From assembly GCA_007449985.2 (NCBI GenBank), contig VIIQ02000033.1, positions 555,293-619,292 on the forward strand: 64,000 nt of DNA, written 5' to 3'. The notes below the pieces were generated by a model. It saw nothing but the letters and a program-made list of their open reading frames with translations. It did no database searches and was not told where the DNA came from. Position numbers and translations under genes: made by a program. Origin of the DNA: Desmodesmus armatus. Lineage: Eukaryota; Chlorophyta; Chlorophyceae; Sphaeropleales; Scenedesmaceae. Below, piece by piece: positions 27,993 through 40,332 of this stretch (the stretch's first letter is position 1; each line of letters begins with the position of its first letter).

Positions 27993-28503
27993 GTGCGCTG
28001 CACAGCCCAGTGTCCGAGCCTGTACAGCAGCAGGCCCCAAGGTGTGTGGGGTTGAGTTCAATCAGGGGGCTGAACGTGGCAACACTCTTTGCCAGGCCCA
28101 TTGCTAGTCTCTCACAGAGAGCGTCTGCAGTGTGCAGGCAGCTAGTGAACCTACGTGCAGCGCATCACACCTGGCAACGGTCGTTTCAATTGAATTGCAG
28201 CCGAAGCCTATTCGGTGCACAGGCTTGGTGTGCTTTTGCTGCCATACAACCGCCCAAATCATTCAGTATAGCAAAGTGTGTAGGTCGGCCTGGCTGGCTG
28301 ATGGTGCCGCTGATGTGATGGTCTCTGACTGTTTCCTGCAGCCAGGGCCAGACGTATCCTGGAACAAATGGAACGGGAGGTCAAATAATCGTTTGTAGCT
28401 CTCAATTGCACCTCTTTGACTGCCACCCCTGATACCTCAAGCACAAGCTGGGGCGCTTCGTTGTGCAACAACAGCAGCACTCCATACAGCGCCAGTCAGC
28501 ATC
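27993..28503. promoter_or_regulatory. Shared divergent promoter region
   Basis: A stretch of 511 bp separates the ATG of the LIN37-like gene (minus) from the ATG of the CTF-repeat gene (plus). Both promoters must lie here. No TATA box is evident. Co-regulation is possible but inferred. Confidence 0.45.
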
Positions 28504-31500
28504 ATGTCAGCTGGCACTAGGCAAGCCCTGACGGAGGAACAGAGGCAGCAAATCATAGCCAAGCTCTTGTCTGAAAGGCGTAGCAAAGCAGCATGTGTGC
28601 AGGCACCACACCAGCAGGCGGAACTGCCTCATGATGAGCGTGCAGCACGATTGCAGGAAATCATCAGCAGCAGGCGGGCTGCAGCAGCAAAGCCACAGCA
28701 GCAGCAAGGTATGTTTGTTTGGCTGTGATGAAGCAGACCCATACTTCTGTGACTTGCAACAGGCATGTTAACAAACAGCCAAGCAGTGCGCACTTGAGCT
28801 GGCCTATGTCAGTGGCGCACTTGTGGGCAGAATGATTGCTGAAGCACCGCATGCACAATCTGCCATATAACTCCCAATTGTCAGAATGCAAGTCTCTTGT
28901 TGCTGCTTGCTGACACCACAGGCGTGGAGCAGCATGGCCAGCAGCACCACATGCAGCAGCAACCTCACAGGCATCAACAGCACCGGCATGAGCCTGCACA
29001 CACACGCGCGCATCAAGCGCATGCCCACGCCCAACCTCAGCAGCAGCACTGCCACCAGCAGCAGCGGCGCAGATCAAGCTCCACAGGGGACAGCCTGGTC
29101 CATGATGGCTCCCAGGATCCGCTGCTGTCTCCTGGCAGTACAGCCAGCCTCGTGTCACAAAAGGCAGCAGCAGGTGAACAGGGCGCCAGACATGGTCACC
29201 ACCAGCACCACCAGCAGCTGCAGCAGCAGCAGCAGCACGCGTCGGTTCTGCAGCAGCAGCATCAGCGTGGCGGCGGCAGCAGTGGCCACCATGGCGCTGC
29301 TGTGCATGGGCCACTTCCAGGCTTCACTGCCCCGCAGCAGTCGCGCTCACAGAACCAGGCGCTGCCGCCGCAGCGGCAGCAGAAGCCCAGCATGCAGCAG
29401 CTGTCACCGCAGCCTGCACAGCAGCAGCAACAACGGCAACAGCAGGACAGCCGGTCTGCTGCTGCAGTTGACCGCAGCGCGCTGTCGAAGGTGCTTGATG
29501 GGCCTGTGGACATCAGTGACCTGTGGGCCAGCAGGGCCTCACTCACTGAGCAACAATCACAGGGAGAGCTGTCAGGAGACACAGGGTGAGTGTAGGGGCC
29601 GGACTGTACACGGCATGAGAAAGGCTGATGCGGATGAGGAGCCTGCTGAGTGTTGACCCAACTGGCCCCACCTTCATACTCTTCCAGCATGGGAACGTGC
29701 GGCCAGCAGGATCAGCGTACTGCGCGACCCTCACCCCACAGTTTGAGGTCAATGTACTCGGCAAACACACGGGAGGCACTTCAATGCTTTGTGGTTGTGC
29801 TGTCGCAGGCACAGTTACAGCCAGGGTTCAGGGGCCGGCCTGAGCTCAGGGCGCAGCAGCATCAGTGACAGCGGCAGCGGCAGTGAGGCGAGCTATGATG
29901 GTGATGACGCCTCTGACTCGCTATATGATGAGGGCCACGCAGCAGGGGCGGCAACACGCTGCAGTGACCTGCTGGGTCAGGATGATGAGCTGGAGGCAGA
30001 TTGGCAGCTGTCGGGCTCACTCACGTTCTCACCAGGTGGGAGTTGAGCCACAGTCATACCCTCATGAGCCGCTGTGGTCAGGCATGGGCGGCATGCTGTG
30101 GAGTTGGTGTGTGTGTGCGTGTATTTGTGTCTAAGTGTGGTGGTGATGGAGAAGGGGGCGTGTGACTGGAAGCAGTGGTTGCTGATCCCGGGATAGGGGG
30201 TTTTTCAGGGACCTGTTTTCATAGGACCTGTGTCAAATTGCAGCGGGCGGTTTTTCAGGACACGTCAGCTTTTGCAAATGGCACCATGAACAACTCCCTG
30301 CATGTGTTACAATGCATGCTGTTCTACAGTGCCTCAAATTGGTCATAAGCCGCAGCAAGCCAAGGATGGGCAGCTGCTGCAACAGCAGCAGCAGCGGCTG
30401 CTGCAGCTTCAACAGCTGCAGCGTGAGCTTCAGGAAAAGCGGCAGCAACGGGGTCAAGCCAAGCCCCAGCTGGATCGCCAGCAAGCTATGCAGCAACACC
30501 CACAGCAGCAGCAGCAGCAGTTTCACAGGCCGTCGCCGCCTCCACTTCCTCGGCAGCAGCAGCAGCTGCAGGAGCAGCGGCTGCCGGTCAGTTACCCTGC
30601 CAGCAGGACTGAGCGGCTGCAGCAGCTGGCACAGCCCAAGGCAGCACAGCGGCAGAAGTATGAGCAGGTGGGCGAGGCAACTGGCATGCATTGAGGGGGG
30701 GGGGGGCTGGTGAACAGCCAGCAGAACAGCAGTATCCCTGCCGGCAGCAATCTTCCTGCAGGTTGCTGACGGGCACCATGCAGGAGGTTTCTGCACAGCA
30801 AGAGGTGATGGTTGAGCCAGCGTGGTGTGATGCAGGGAGGATGGAGAGGAGGGGTGCGGCTGCGATTAGCGTGTGATATGGTGGACACCACACCAAAGGA
30901 AGTGTGAAGAAAGGGGTAAACACAGGGGGTGAGCTGACCGGGGGAAAATTATCTATGCACAGTCTTGTGATCCACACCGCAACTTCCTGCTTGCTGCCAT
31001 GCTGCTGTGCAGATGAAGGCAGAGGCTGAGCAGCAGGTGCTGCAGCAGTGCAGCTTCACGCCAAAAACAGGACGAGGGCCCCAACACAGGTGTGTGTGGG
31101 GAGGGAGGGGAGGTGGGCGCAGCAAGGGCACTCGTCTGCATGCCATATCTGTACATGTTCAATGTGACAGGCTGCGCTGCGTGCCTGCACAGTCACATGC
31201 GCAATTCTGAGTCAGAGAGGTGCAAGGCTTGCATCTCTTGTTCTCAAAAAGGTTTGGGTTGATGTGCCAGGGCATACCCATATGTGAAGCATGAAAGCAC
31301 TGTGGGGCGGGGCCCCTGTGCTGTGCTGTGCTCTGCTGCCTCCGCAGGTGTGGGCTACCTGGGTCTGTGGGTGAGCGGCTGCACAAAGCTGCGGCAGAGA
31401 AGCAAGCTAGGCTTGAGAAGAAAGCCGCGGAGCTGGCCAACTCTGACGTGCAGGTGGGACCCTATGCACATCGCTGTCCTGTCTCGTCCGGCATACATCT

Positions 31501-34500
31501 GTTGTGTTGCCTTGAGTTGATAACTCCCAGCGATGGTGGACACTCAGGCATCACATATGCAGCCACTCCATCTGTGCAGGGTAGGGTGACTGCTGCTGCA
31601 TGCTGCCAACCCAGCCAGCCCCACCTTCTCATCACTCTGACCTGCAGGACTGCACCTTCCAGCCAGCCACCAACGCCTCCACCAACGAGCGTGTGCTGGA
31701 GAGCTATGAGTACGTGCCGCTGCACAGGAGGCTGGGGCAGGTCATGCGCAGCCGCAGCGAAAAGCTGGCACACATTCAGCAGCAGGTGGGCCCGTAGGTC
31801 TTGGGTGCAGGGGCGCATAGTTGAGGCTGTCACAGCTGGGTTGTGTGCAGCCACAGCTAAAGCAACATGTAGCTTGTTGGACTGTACGCTCTTCCCTGTC
31901 GTTCTTGTCAGTGTCGTGACATGTATATATGCATTCGAGGGGCCACCCACAGGAAAGCCCAAGATATAGCTGGACATCGACCAGTGGTGAAAAGCACTTA
32001 AGTACTAGATTGCTTTGGGCTCAAATTGTGTTGAGCCGTCAAAGGAAAGTGTGCTGCTGTGCGTGTATGTAGGTGGAGGCAGAGGCATCCAGCCAGGCCA
32101 CCTTCGCACCGCGCATCAACCCTCGGTCTTCGATGCTGGTGCAGCGCAGCCGCAGCTGCAGCAGAGTGCGTGGCGGCGCTGCTGGGGAGGACAGGTCGCC
32201 CCCGCCCGGCCGCAGCTGCGGCACGGCGCCCAACAGCCCGTACAGGGGCGGGGGGCAGCAGCGGGATACGGCTGCTGACGGGCGCGATGTGAGCCGTGGC
32301 AGGAGCAGGGAGCGGCTGAGGCGCACCTGGTGAGATATGGAGGGCGATGGCGATACACTGCAATTGCGTGGATGCATTCATGGCATATGCAATGAATGCG
32401 TGGATTATGCAAGAGGTGTGTGCAGGGCATCCAACTGTGCTAGTGTGCTGCGCAGCGGCCGCCTGCTGCCTTGTGATGGCTGGCCCAGCATTTGGGTGTG
32501 GCCCCACATACAAGATCAAGCACACATTGTTGCAAGACTGGCGTCATTGTTTGAGTGTTCTTGTGGGGTTCTTCTGGTGCTACTCGCAAGAACTCTTGCT
32601 GCTGGTACGCTCACCCTGTAGACACACACACCCACAAGGCGGTTGGTGCTCACCCTGCTGCAGGAGTGAGGCAAATCTGTCAGGGCGGGGCCGCTCCCAG
32701 GCCAGGCCTGAGGACTCTGCCTGCACCTTTGCACCGAGTATCAACGCACGCAGCGAGAAGATGCTGCAGGTATGTACGGCATGTAGATGGTCCAGCCCCT
32801 GACTTGCACGACCGCGGAGCGCGTTAGCTTGTGTGCTCCACATACAGATGGTGCAGGCAACACCCAGCCGCTGAGGCCATGCCAGCCGGCGCAATCGCAC
32901 ATGAAGCAGCTGCTTGTTGGATGGATGTTGTCGCAAAGTGCAGCAGGCCCCATCCGCACTTGCCTCACCACCACCAGCCGAAGCTGTGGCCGATCTTGCA
33001 GCACCTGCAAGGTCAACCTGGGCAGCTTGTGCGGTCTGTGCTTCCTCGGGCTTGCTCGGGCGCTGCTGATTTACTGCACTGCAGTGTATTATCCCCCCCC
33101 CCCGGCTCACTGGCTAGTGCTGAGGCATCCTCTCTCACAGATCCTGTACTGCAGTACTGTATAAGGTGTGAGGTCAACTGCTGTGCTGTGCTGTGGTGTG
33201 CTGTGCAGGCGTCTGGTGAGATCCCGCTGAGCTTCCTGCAGCGCCAGGAGTACTTTGACAGGCTGGCACGGGAGAAGAAGCAGCTACTGCAGCTGGCAGT
33301 GGAGGACGCACACTGCAGCTTCGCGCCAGCGACGGTGACACGCAGCAGCAGCAGGAGCGGGTGAGTGGGATGGTGTCTTCCTGCCCTGATAGAGATGATG
33401 GGATGTGAGCCCGCTCCCTCACATATGCCCACGCACACAGTTGCCTTCCCACCAACAAACACACGCTCCAACCCCGTCATGTCTTACTCACTGTGTGTGT
33501 TGGTTCTGAAGAATTGCCACCATAAAACTTGCCGTTCACCCCAGTGTGAACTTGCCATTCACCCAAGGGTTCAACATAAACCGTCCGCCGCTTGTCCCCC
33601 ATTCCTCCCCAGCCGCAGTGCCCTTGCTGGCAGCCTGGACCAAGAGCCTCTCCTGGCCAGGAGTGAGCGCCCCCTCCTCCCCTATCTTCCCTTGTTGCGC
33701 TTTCCTACACCTTGTCTACTTTTTCCGCCCTGTGTGCGCCCCCAGTTCTCCTCCACTGACCCACCTCTGTTGTTCCCATGATCCGCTCCTCCACGACAGG
33801 CGCAGTGACCGTGGTGGCAGCCTTGACCAGGAGTCCTTCCTGGACAGGATTGAGCGGCTGGCCTATGCGGACAAGCGGCGCCTGGAGGCCAGCCGCAGCG
33901 CACTGGCTGACCACGTGCACGCCAGCGAGTGCACCTTCAGGCCAGCCATCAACCAGCGCAGTGCTCGTATGGTCAGGGTGAGGAGGGGGGTGCTCTGGAG
34001 GGTAGGGGGCGAGGAGAGCTGATGGGGTGCGGGGGGGGGGGTCTGCAGGCAGGGGCAGGCAGCTCCAGAAGGGAGGCAACTGCAACTTCAGGGGAGGGTG
34101 GGTGGTACGGTGCAGGGTGCAGGGTGTGTGGCATACATAGGCCATGCGTTGGGGCAGGGGCAGGTCCAGGCAACTTTAGCCTATGTTGACAAGACACAGA
34201 TGATCTTACAAGCACCTCTCGCCTGATTGTACCCCACCTGATGAAGCAGTGCCTTCTGCAAAAGCTTGTGCCTCAGGATGCAGTTGCAGAGCACCTACGT
34301 CTGCATTCGAGTTGCTGCAGTCGATGCTGCCTCTGTAAAGCCTCTGTTGAATTGATGTGTGCATGCTGCTCACACAAGTTATGTTTTTCACACCTCCCCA
34401 CCTGGCTGCTTCTCAGGCGACCCCCTTGCAAGAGCTGTATGAGAACAGCAAGGGCCGCATCCGGCCTCTGTTGAATTGATGTGTGCATGCTGCTCACACA

Positions 34501-36288
34501 AGTTATGTTTTTCACACCTCCCCACCTGGCTGCTTCTCAGGCGACCCCCTTGCAAGAGCTGTATGAGAACAGCAAGGGCCGCATCCGGCGTGACAGTGTG
34601 GCACTGGCCCTGGAGCTGCAGGAGCAGGCCGAGTGCACCTTTACACCCAACCTACGCAAGACTGGGCCGCCCAGCGCCTCACCAGCTGAGGCCAAGCTCA
34701 ACCTGTCTGCAGAGGTAGGGCGGGGGGCAGTGAATAGGCATTGCAGAGAGGGAGGGGTTTGCCATCCCAGCAACTGAAGAACTGCGGTGGACTGATCGCG
34801 CTTTCATACAAGCCACATGGGCAGGATTTCTACGATCGTTGCGCTTTCTCCTGAAACAGGAGGTGGCTTGTGATGTCAACTACATGGACAGCATACCCCG
34901 CTGCAAGGAGGCTCAAGAAAGCTGGAGCGGTGCTGTCATGCTGTACACTGTACGGACTTGCTTGCCAAGCACTGCCTGCCTGACAGTGTCTGGTCTATCC
35001 TTCGTGCCTGCAGGAGGTGGCTGGTGTGGTTGAGCGGCTGTACACAGATCCACGCAGTAAGGAGGCCCGTGCTGGCGAGGCTGCCAGCTACCAGCAGTAC
35101 CAGGAGCTCAAGGCATGCACCTTCAAGCCGGAGATCAACAGGGATGTCCCCAAGCAACAGGTGCGGCTGCTGTTGAACGTGAGCAACAAGTAGGGTAGAC
35201 ACCTGCCGATCAGTCCGTGATTCAGTATGCCGCTGCTTCATCGCGTTGCCTGCGCTTTTGCATCAATAGAATCATGTGGAATCATGTGGCCCACCCCTGT
35301 TGGTCTGCCCCTTTTCTCCCCCTCCCCCCAGGGTCCCGTGCGCTGTGTGCAACCCTGGTTCAGTGTAGCGTGGCTTCATCATGCTGCACTTGTGCACCTC
35401 ATTATCTTGCCCACCCCTGTTCGTCGCCCCCCCCCCCCACACACACACAGGGTCACATGCTGGTGCGTGGGCTGGGTCGCTTCCTGGAGCTGAAGGACAT
35501 GGCGCCTGAGACAGAACTGCAAGCGTCGTGTGCAACTTCTCCCTCGTTCAGTGTGCCGTTGCTTCATCGAGCCGTTGCTTGGGCTATTGCATCTATCATG
35601 TCACATCATGTTGCCCTCCCCTGTTGCCGCCCCCTGCAGGGTCCCGTGCTGGTGCGTGGGCTGGGTCGCTTCCTTGAGCTGAAGGACATGGCACGGCAGC
35701 AGGCCGAGGTCAAGGCTGCTGTGGAGGCCAAGGTGTTCATCACACAGCCCAAGGCACCCACAGCGCCATTCACCACACCACAGCCCTTCCAGCTGGGGCC
35801 CGTGGTGCCGTCAGGTGAGGGTGCAAGGGCACGCGGGTTTGTTGGCCAGCCGGCTGCTTTGCGCATTGTGAAGCTCTAGCCAAGCCTCTGAATCCTGCAG
35901 CTCCATATCAGTCCCAAAAGGCACACATTGAGACTAATCAGGAACCATACATGACCAAATTGGCGCAATGCAGCACAGCCTGTCTTTTGCAGCATGTCTG
36001 CGGCAGGTGGTGGTGCTGTGAGACAGAGCACGGGTGTGAGAGATATGTACAACAGGTGTAGTGGCGGTCGGTCTGACGTGTACGTGCCTGCCTTGCTTGC
36101 TGCTGCTGCTGCTGCTGCCCCCACCTCCAACCATTGCTTCATCCCCATCAGGCTACGAGGCGCGTCGCAGGCGTGCAGTGGTGGAGGCTGAGTCTGCATT
36201 GATGGGCGAGTGCACCTTCCAGCCCCGCATCAACAGCAACCACAAGACGCGGCAGGAGAGGGTTGCAGAGCTCCTGGCGCGGCACTAG
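28504..36288 (+). CDS. Large protein with nine C-T-F-x-P repeats, candidate ciliary/flagellar protein
   Basis: Fifteen exons: 28504-28708, 28922-29585, 29809-30035, 30330-30667, 31013-31089, 31348-31453, 31648-31785, 32073-32329, 32664-32769, 33209-33360, 33800-33977, 34541-34714, 35014-35160, 35640-35814 and 36152-36288. They join in phase to 1026 residues. The first third is Gln/His/Ser-rich with an acidic stretch (SYDGDDASDSLYDEG). The last two thirds carry nine motifs: CSFTPK, CTFQPA, ATFAPRIN, CTFAPSIN, CSFAPA, CTFRPAIN, CTFTPN, CTFKPEIN and CTFQPRIN. Charged helices lie between them (for example LHKAAAEKQARLEKKAAELA). Repeated CTFxPxIN motifs are known from many proteins of flagellated protists and algae, often in flagellar proteomes, so a microtubule or axoneme role is plausible but not shown. 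No membrane segment or signal peptide. The start Met heads an open exon and is followed by a TEEQRQQIIAKLL helix. Confidence 0.75.
33611..33668 (+). pseudogene. Ghost copy of exon 11 of the CTF-repeat gene
   Basis: After a CCCCAG acceptor-like site, the reading RSALAGSLDQEPLLARSER parallels the true exon (RSDRGGSLDQESFLDRIER, from 33800). It lies 190 bp upstream in the intron. The copy has no good donor and runs on into stop-free Pro/Leu-rich sequence, so it is probably not used. Confidence 0.75.
34341..34588 (+). repeat. 124-bp perfect tandem duplication across a splice acceptor
   Basis: 34341-34464 and 34465-34588 are identical. Each contains the end of an intron, a CTTCTCAG acceptor and the first 48 bases of exon 12 (ATPLQELYENSKGRIR). 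Use of the first acceptor runs into an in-frame TGA soon after. Use of the second (exon from 34541) keeps the frame. Confidence 0.95.
35215..35720 (+). repeat. Threefold duplication of the exon 14 acceptor region
   Basis: Three units each have a TTCAG-TG-GC-GCTTCATC block, a GCCC-CCCCTGTTG-type block, an AG acceptor and an exon start. These are at 35332 (GPVRCVQ), 35451 (GHMLVRGLGRFLELKDMAPE) and 35640 (GPVLVRGLGRFLELKDMARQ). Only the third extends to an in-phase GTGAGG donor at 35815. The second is an almost intact alternative exon start. Confidence 0.8.
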
Positions 36289-37930
36289 GCAGCGGCTGCC
36301 AGGGGTTTCCTGACTGATGGACTGGTCCTGTGTGAGCAGGTGTACGTGGTGTATCTGTTGAGCGTGACCAGCAGTGTGTGAGTGCATCACAGCAGTCTGG
36401 TTGCTGCAGACGCTGGCGGTTAACCAGCGCAATGCTGCATGGGCCTGAGTTTGTCGTGAAAACAAGCAGGTATGTGCCTTGCCTGCGGGCACACCTTGCT
36501 GGACTGCCATGCCAGTCCAAAGTTGGTCCTCTCACCGAGTCCCACTGGAATTGGGACCCATTTAGAGGTCTGGCAGGGAGAGGACACACAGTGGCGTTGT
36601 TGGGGGCTGCTGTGGTGCAGACCAGGCTCAGTGGTGTGCACGTGGGTGGCGTGGCTGCTGCCTGTTCTTGACCAATGTTGCAATGGTTTTGGGCTGACTG
36701 TGGGCTGGCTGCATGACTGTGCTTTGCCCAGCACACTTGACCGGCGCAGTTGACCGTCTGACTACATATACAGTTACAGTTATAGAATACATGTTGTGGA
36801 TGCGTGTTGGACCACTGCATTACTTACCGTGTCACCTAATGTGGCTGCAAGCCATCTTTGTGCACTGGCATTGACGGCACGGGTGGCTGAGATTGTGCAA
36901 TGTCTGCACATGGTTCCCAAATGACATGGGGGCATGTGCAGTTTGTGCTGCACATGTGGACATGTTGCTGTGACCCTGAATGCAGGGGCAGTCGCCATGA
37001 GCCGTTCCCAAGTCCCCCAAGTACTGTGTTGTCGTGGCATTTAGCCAAGGTTGGTTTGGTTGGTGATGAGTGAGTGCATCCAGTGTCGGCTTACTATATT
37101 GCACTTTGTAAGCAACCATGGCAAGCTGTGGGTGTGAACACTGGTACTGTGCAGTGCCTTGCCTGGCATGCTGTTGCTGTGCTGCGCCTTGCCCAACATG
37201 CTGGTGGCTCACCACGGGGGGGGGGGGGGGGGGGGGGGGGTGCGGCTGCAGTCACAGTATTGCTGCCCCCATCATGCACGCCGCAGCAGGTTGGCTGCTC
37301 GCCAGCAGTTGGCTAGGTAGGCAGATGGCAACTGGGGGTTGAGCTGGAGAGGTTCTCATTATGGATGCATGTCTGCGCGTGTCATGGCACCATGAACCCC
37401 TGCACCAGGGATAGCAAGGGTGAGGGGGGTTACTACCCCTGCCCTACACCAAACCAAACAACCCTTGCCCATCAATCTATGGTTGAGCCTCTATCTGTTG
37501 TAGGCGATGCTGCTTGACCAAGTGACTAAAGCACTGACTAAAGGCTGACTAAGTTTCCACCACAGCACAGAGAGGCCTAGTAATGCTTGGAGCACACGGT
37601 TTGAGAGTACGTCGTACAAAAAGCTTGTCTTGTCTGGATACAACCTGCTTTGAGAGGAGCACACAGCACCGATTAAGCAGAATGCCAGCGGTGAGCAGCT
37701 GCGCAGCTGTCAAAGCAATGACTTCCTGAGAACAATCTAACTCATGATGTATACATTTGGTATTGGCACGTCATCAGGAGACAGCTCATGCTTTGTTAAT
37801 CAGCACTGCTGACACACCTGCAGCTGCAGTGAAGTCTCCAGTCTGCAGTCCCCAATCTGGTTCAGGCCTGGTCAGCTGTGGTTGCATCTAATTTGATGTG
37901 AGTTACTTCCTATCGTGGTGCTTGTCGCAG
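36289..37930. other. Spacer between the CTF-repeat and methyltransferase genes
   Basis: No supported gene. It holds the 3' UTR of the first gene, a 25-base G tract and the unresolved promoter and first exon of the methyltransferase gene. Confidence 0.5.
37216..37240 (+). repeat. G25 homopolymer
   Basis: An uninterrupted run of 25 G. It can form G-quadruplexes and is error-prone in sequencing, so its length is uncertain. Confidence 0.9.
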
Positions 37931-40332
37931 TATGGAGAGGCAGAGTACTGGGATCGCCGCTACCAGGCAGAGCCTGTGTTCTTTGATTGGTACATGGCTT
38001 ATGAAGGGCTGGAGCCTGTGTTGAAGCAGCACGTGCCTGTGGATGCCAACATACTCCAGGTGCGACGTTTCTGCAAGCATAGGCCAGTGCAGGAAGCTGG
38101 TTCGGCAGCCCGACAGGCACAACATGCATCTGCTCCCTCACGTGGGTGTGCACCCACTCCCCCCACTGCACTAAATGACGGTTCAGCTGCAGTGGTGCAA
38201 CTGCTTGGAGGCCTATGAGATTTCTGGGATGCTTTACTGGTGTTTTATGTGCCTGCCTGCCTGCCTGCCTTACAGCTGGGTGTGGGGACCTCCTTGCTGC
38301 AAGCACAGATGGTGCAGAAAGGAGGCTATCAGCATATCCTGTCACTGGACATATCGACGGTAGCTGTCCAGCACATGCAGGAGGTCCACAGCCACATACC
38401 GCAGCTGCAGTACAAGGTTGCTGATGCTAGGTGAGACGGGGTGCTGCTTTTGGCTTGCAACAGGGCCAGACACGGCAGGACAGGAAAGGGCGGGAGGGCA
38501 GAGCAGCTGTAGCAGTTGGCATCAGCTCAGCATGTTCTTCCCTAAGTATGGCCACTATGTGGCAAGCAGGCAGCGGCTAGGGGAATGTTACAGCACACAA
38601 GCACCAGGACAGGCCTGCACAGCTACGGTAGCTTCAGGCAGCCTCACAGCTGCATAGCGTGGTTGGCATATGGCTCCGTCTGTTCGCCCACGGGCTGACA
38701 CCGTGCTCAACAGCAGCTGCCCCAGCATGCACGTGTAAATCATTCAATTGTGGTTTCTTCGATTCTGGCTGGGGCTGTGCCATGAGGCTGCGCCACCCTT
38801 GCATCTTTGCGGCCATGCGTTCTTGCAGAGAGCTGCTGGTGAAGCTTGCAGCAGGCTGCGCGTGTCGTTGCAGCAGGCAATGATACTTGTGGAACATGAG
38901 TATGCAGATTTGGACATTACAGCTGAATCCATGAGCTCTCGGACGTTGCATGGTTTGTTGTTGTGTCCTGCAACTATACTGTGCTGTGCTGTGCTATGCT
39001 GTGCTGGCATGCACAGGAGCCTGCCTCAATTCAAGGACTGCTCCTTTGACGCTGTGCTGGACAAAGGCACACTAGACTCGCTCATGTGCGGGGAGCAAGC
39101 CGGAGACAGCAGCAGCAGGATGCTGGAGGAGTGCCACAGGTGAGGAGCCACGCGGGGTCCACACTGCCGCCACAGTTGAGAGCCTGTGACAGCTTGAGCA
39201 TAATGTACATCACAAACTGCTTCCACACAGACACCACCGGGTTCAAGTTGCTGTCAATAGCAGCAAGAGCAGCCAGGCTACAAACTGCAAAGTTGCACGT
39301 GCCATGCACCTGCTCCAGCTGGCTTGGGAAAGTGTGCAGAACAGGGCGCCAGGCTGTGCCTGTTGGTGTTGAGTGATTGATGGTTTTGTGTCAGTTTGCC
39401 CGTGAGCACCTGACACTATGGGTGCACGGCGTGCCGTGCCCAGTTCTGTAACACTTTTCAATAAACAATCAAGGGCACAAGTCACTTGACGCAAGTGCCA
39501 CACGCACAATGCAGAAACATACAGTTCAACATGATTGTGCTGGAGCCCTGCATGCAACCAACTTTGCCATGCACTGTCCTGCATGGTTCAACCATGCCAG
39601 TCTGTTGTTGAGCTCGGCTGCTTGCCATTGCCACGGCTGCTGTCCTGCACGGTTGTGGGTTTGCCAGGACTGTTTGGCACAGGTCTGTCCTTGGCATGCG
39701 GTTCCTCAGCGTGGCCGTGACCTCACCTGATTGCTGTCCTGCTACTGCCTTGCAGGCTGCTGAAGGAGGGTGGCGTGCTGATCAACATCACGTACGGGGA
39801 GCCCTCTGCACGTGTGCCGCTCCTGCAGCGGCTACACTTTGACGTGGCCTTCTACATGCTGAGCAAGGCACAGGAGCTGGCTGCGGGGGCAGGAGTGCAG
39901 GGTGCGCCGGTGGGCAGCAATGGCGGCGTCACAGTGCAAGGGCCTGTGGAGGCGCACACCCAGGTCAGTGACAGCTTGGGCGCTGCTGTCAAAGGCTGTG
40001 CATCTACAGCAAACTGCACCGTGTTGAGTTTGTGTTGTGTGTGAATGCGTGATTTCTTGAGGATGGATACCCTGAATGTCAGAGTGCAAAGGCAGTACAC
40101 CGGGTGTACCCAGCTGTCTCTACGGCGCCTGCCTGCTGCATTGGCAGCACAGTTGCTCAGCTGTGTGGGTGTATCCATGTTGCTGCTTTGTGCGCTGCAG
40201 CCGTCGCTGGATGTGTACCCTCATTCACCCACGACCTACTACGTGTACGTCGCCACCAAGCCGCACACTTCAGCAGCAGGGCCGGCGCACAGTGCCGTCA
40301 GTGCTGCCACGTGCAGGGAGGGCTCTCACTAG
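37931..40332 (+). CDS. EEF1A-lysine-methyltransferase-like (METTL13/EEF1AKMT4 type) protein, start unresolved
   Basis: Exons 37931-38059, 38276-38430, 39017-39139, 39756-39963 and 40201-40332 join in phase to 248 residues. The N-terminal YGEAEYWDRRYQAEP and FFDWYMAYEGLEP are the signature of EEF1AKMT4/METTL13-type class I methyltransferases. LGVGTSLLQAQMV with ILSLDIS is the SAM-binding motif I/II region. FDAVLDKGTLDSLMCGE gives the motif IV D-K-G-T-LD. LLKEGGVLINITYGEP follows, and the end has PTTYYVYVATKP. Relatives methylate lysines of elongation factor 1A in the cytosol. The first exon with the start codon was not found; it should lie upstream of the TCGCAG acceptor at 37930. The intron at 39140-39755 contains CTGTAACACTTTTCAATAAA (39446-39465), which joins two poly(A)-signal-like motifs. 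Early termination there is conceivable. Confidence 0.72.
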
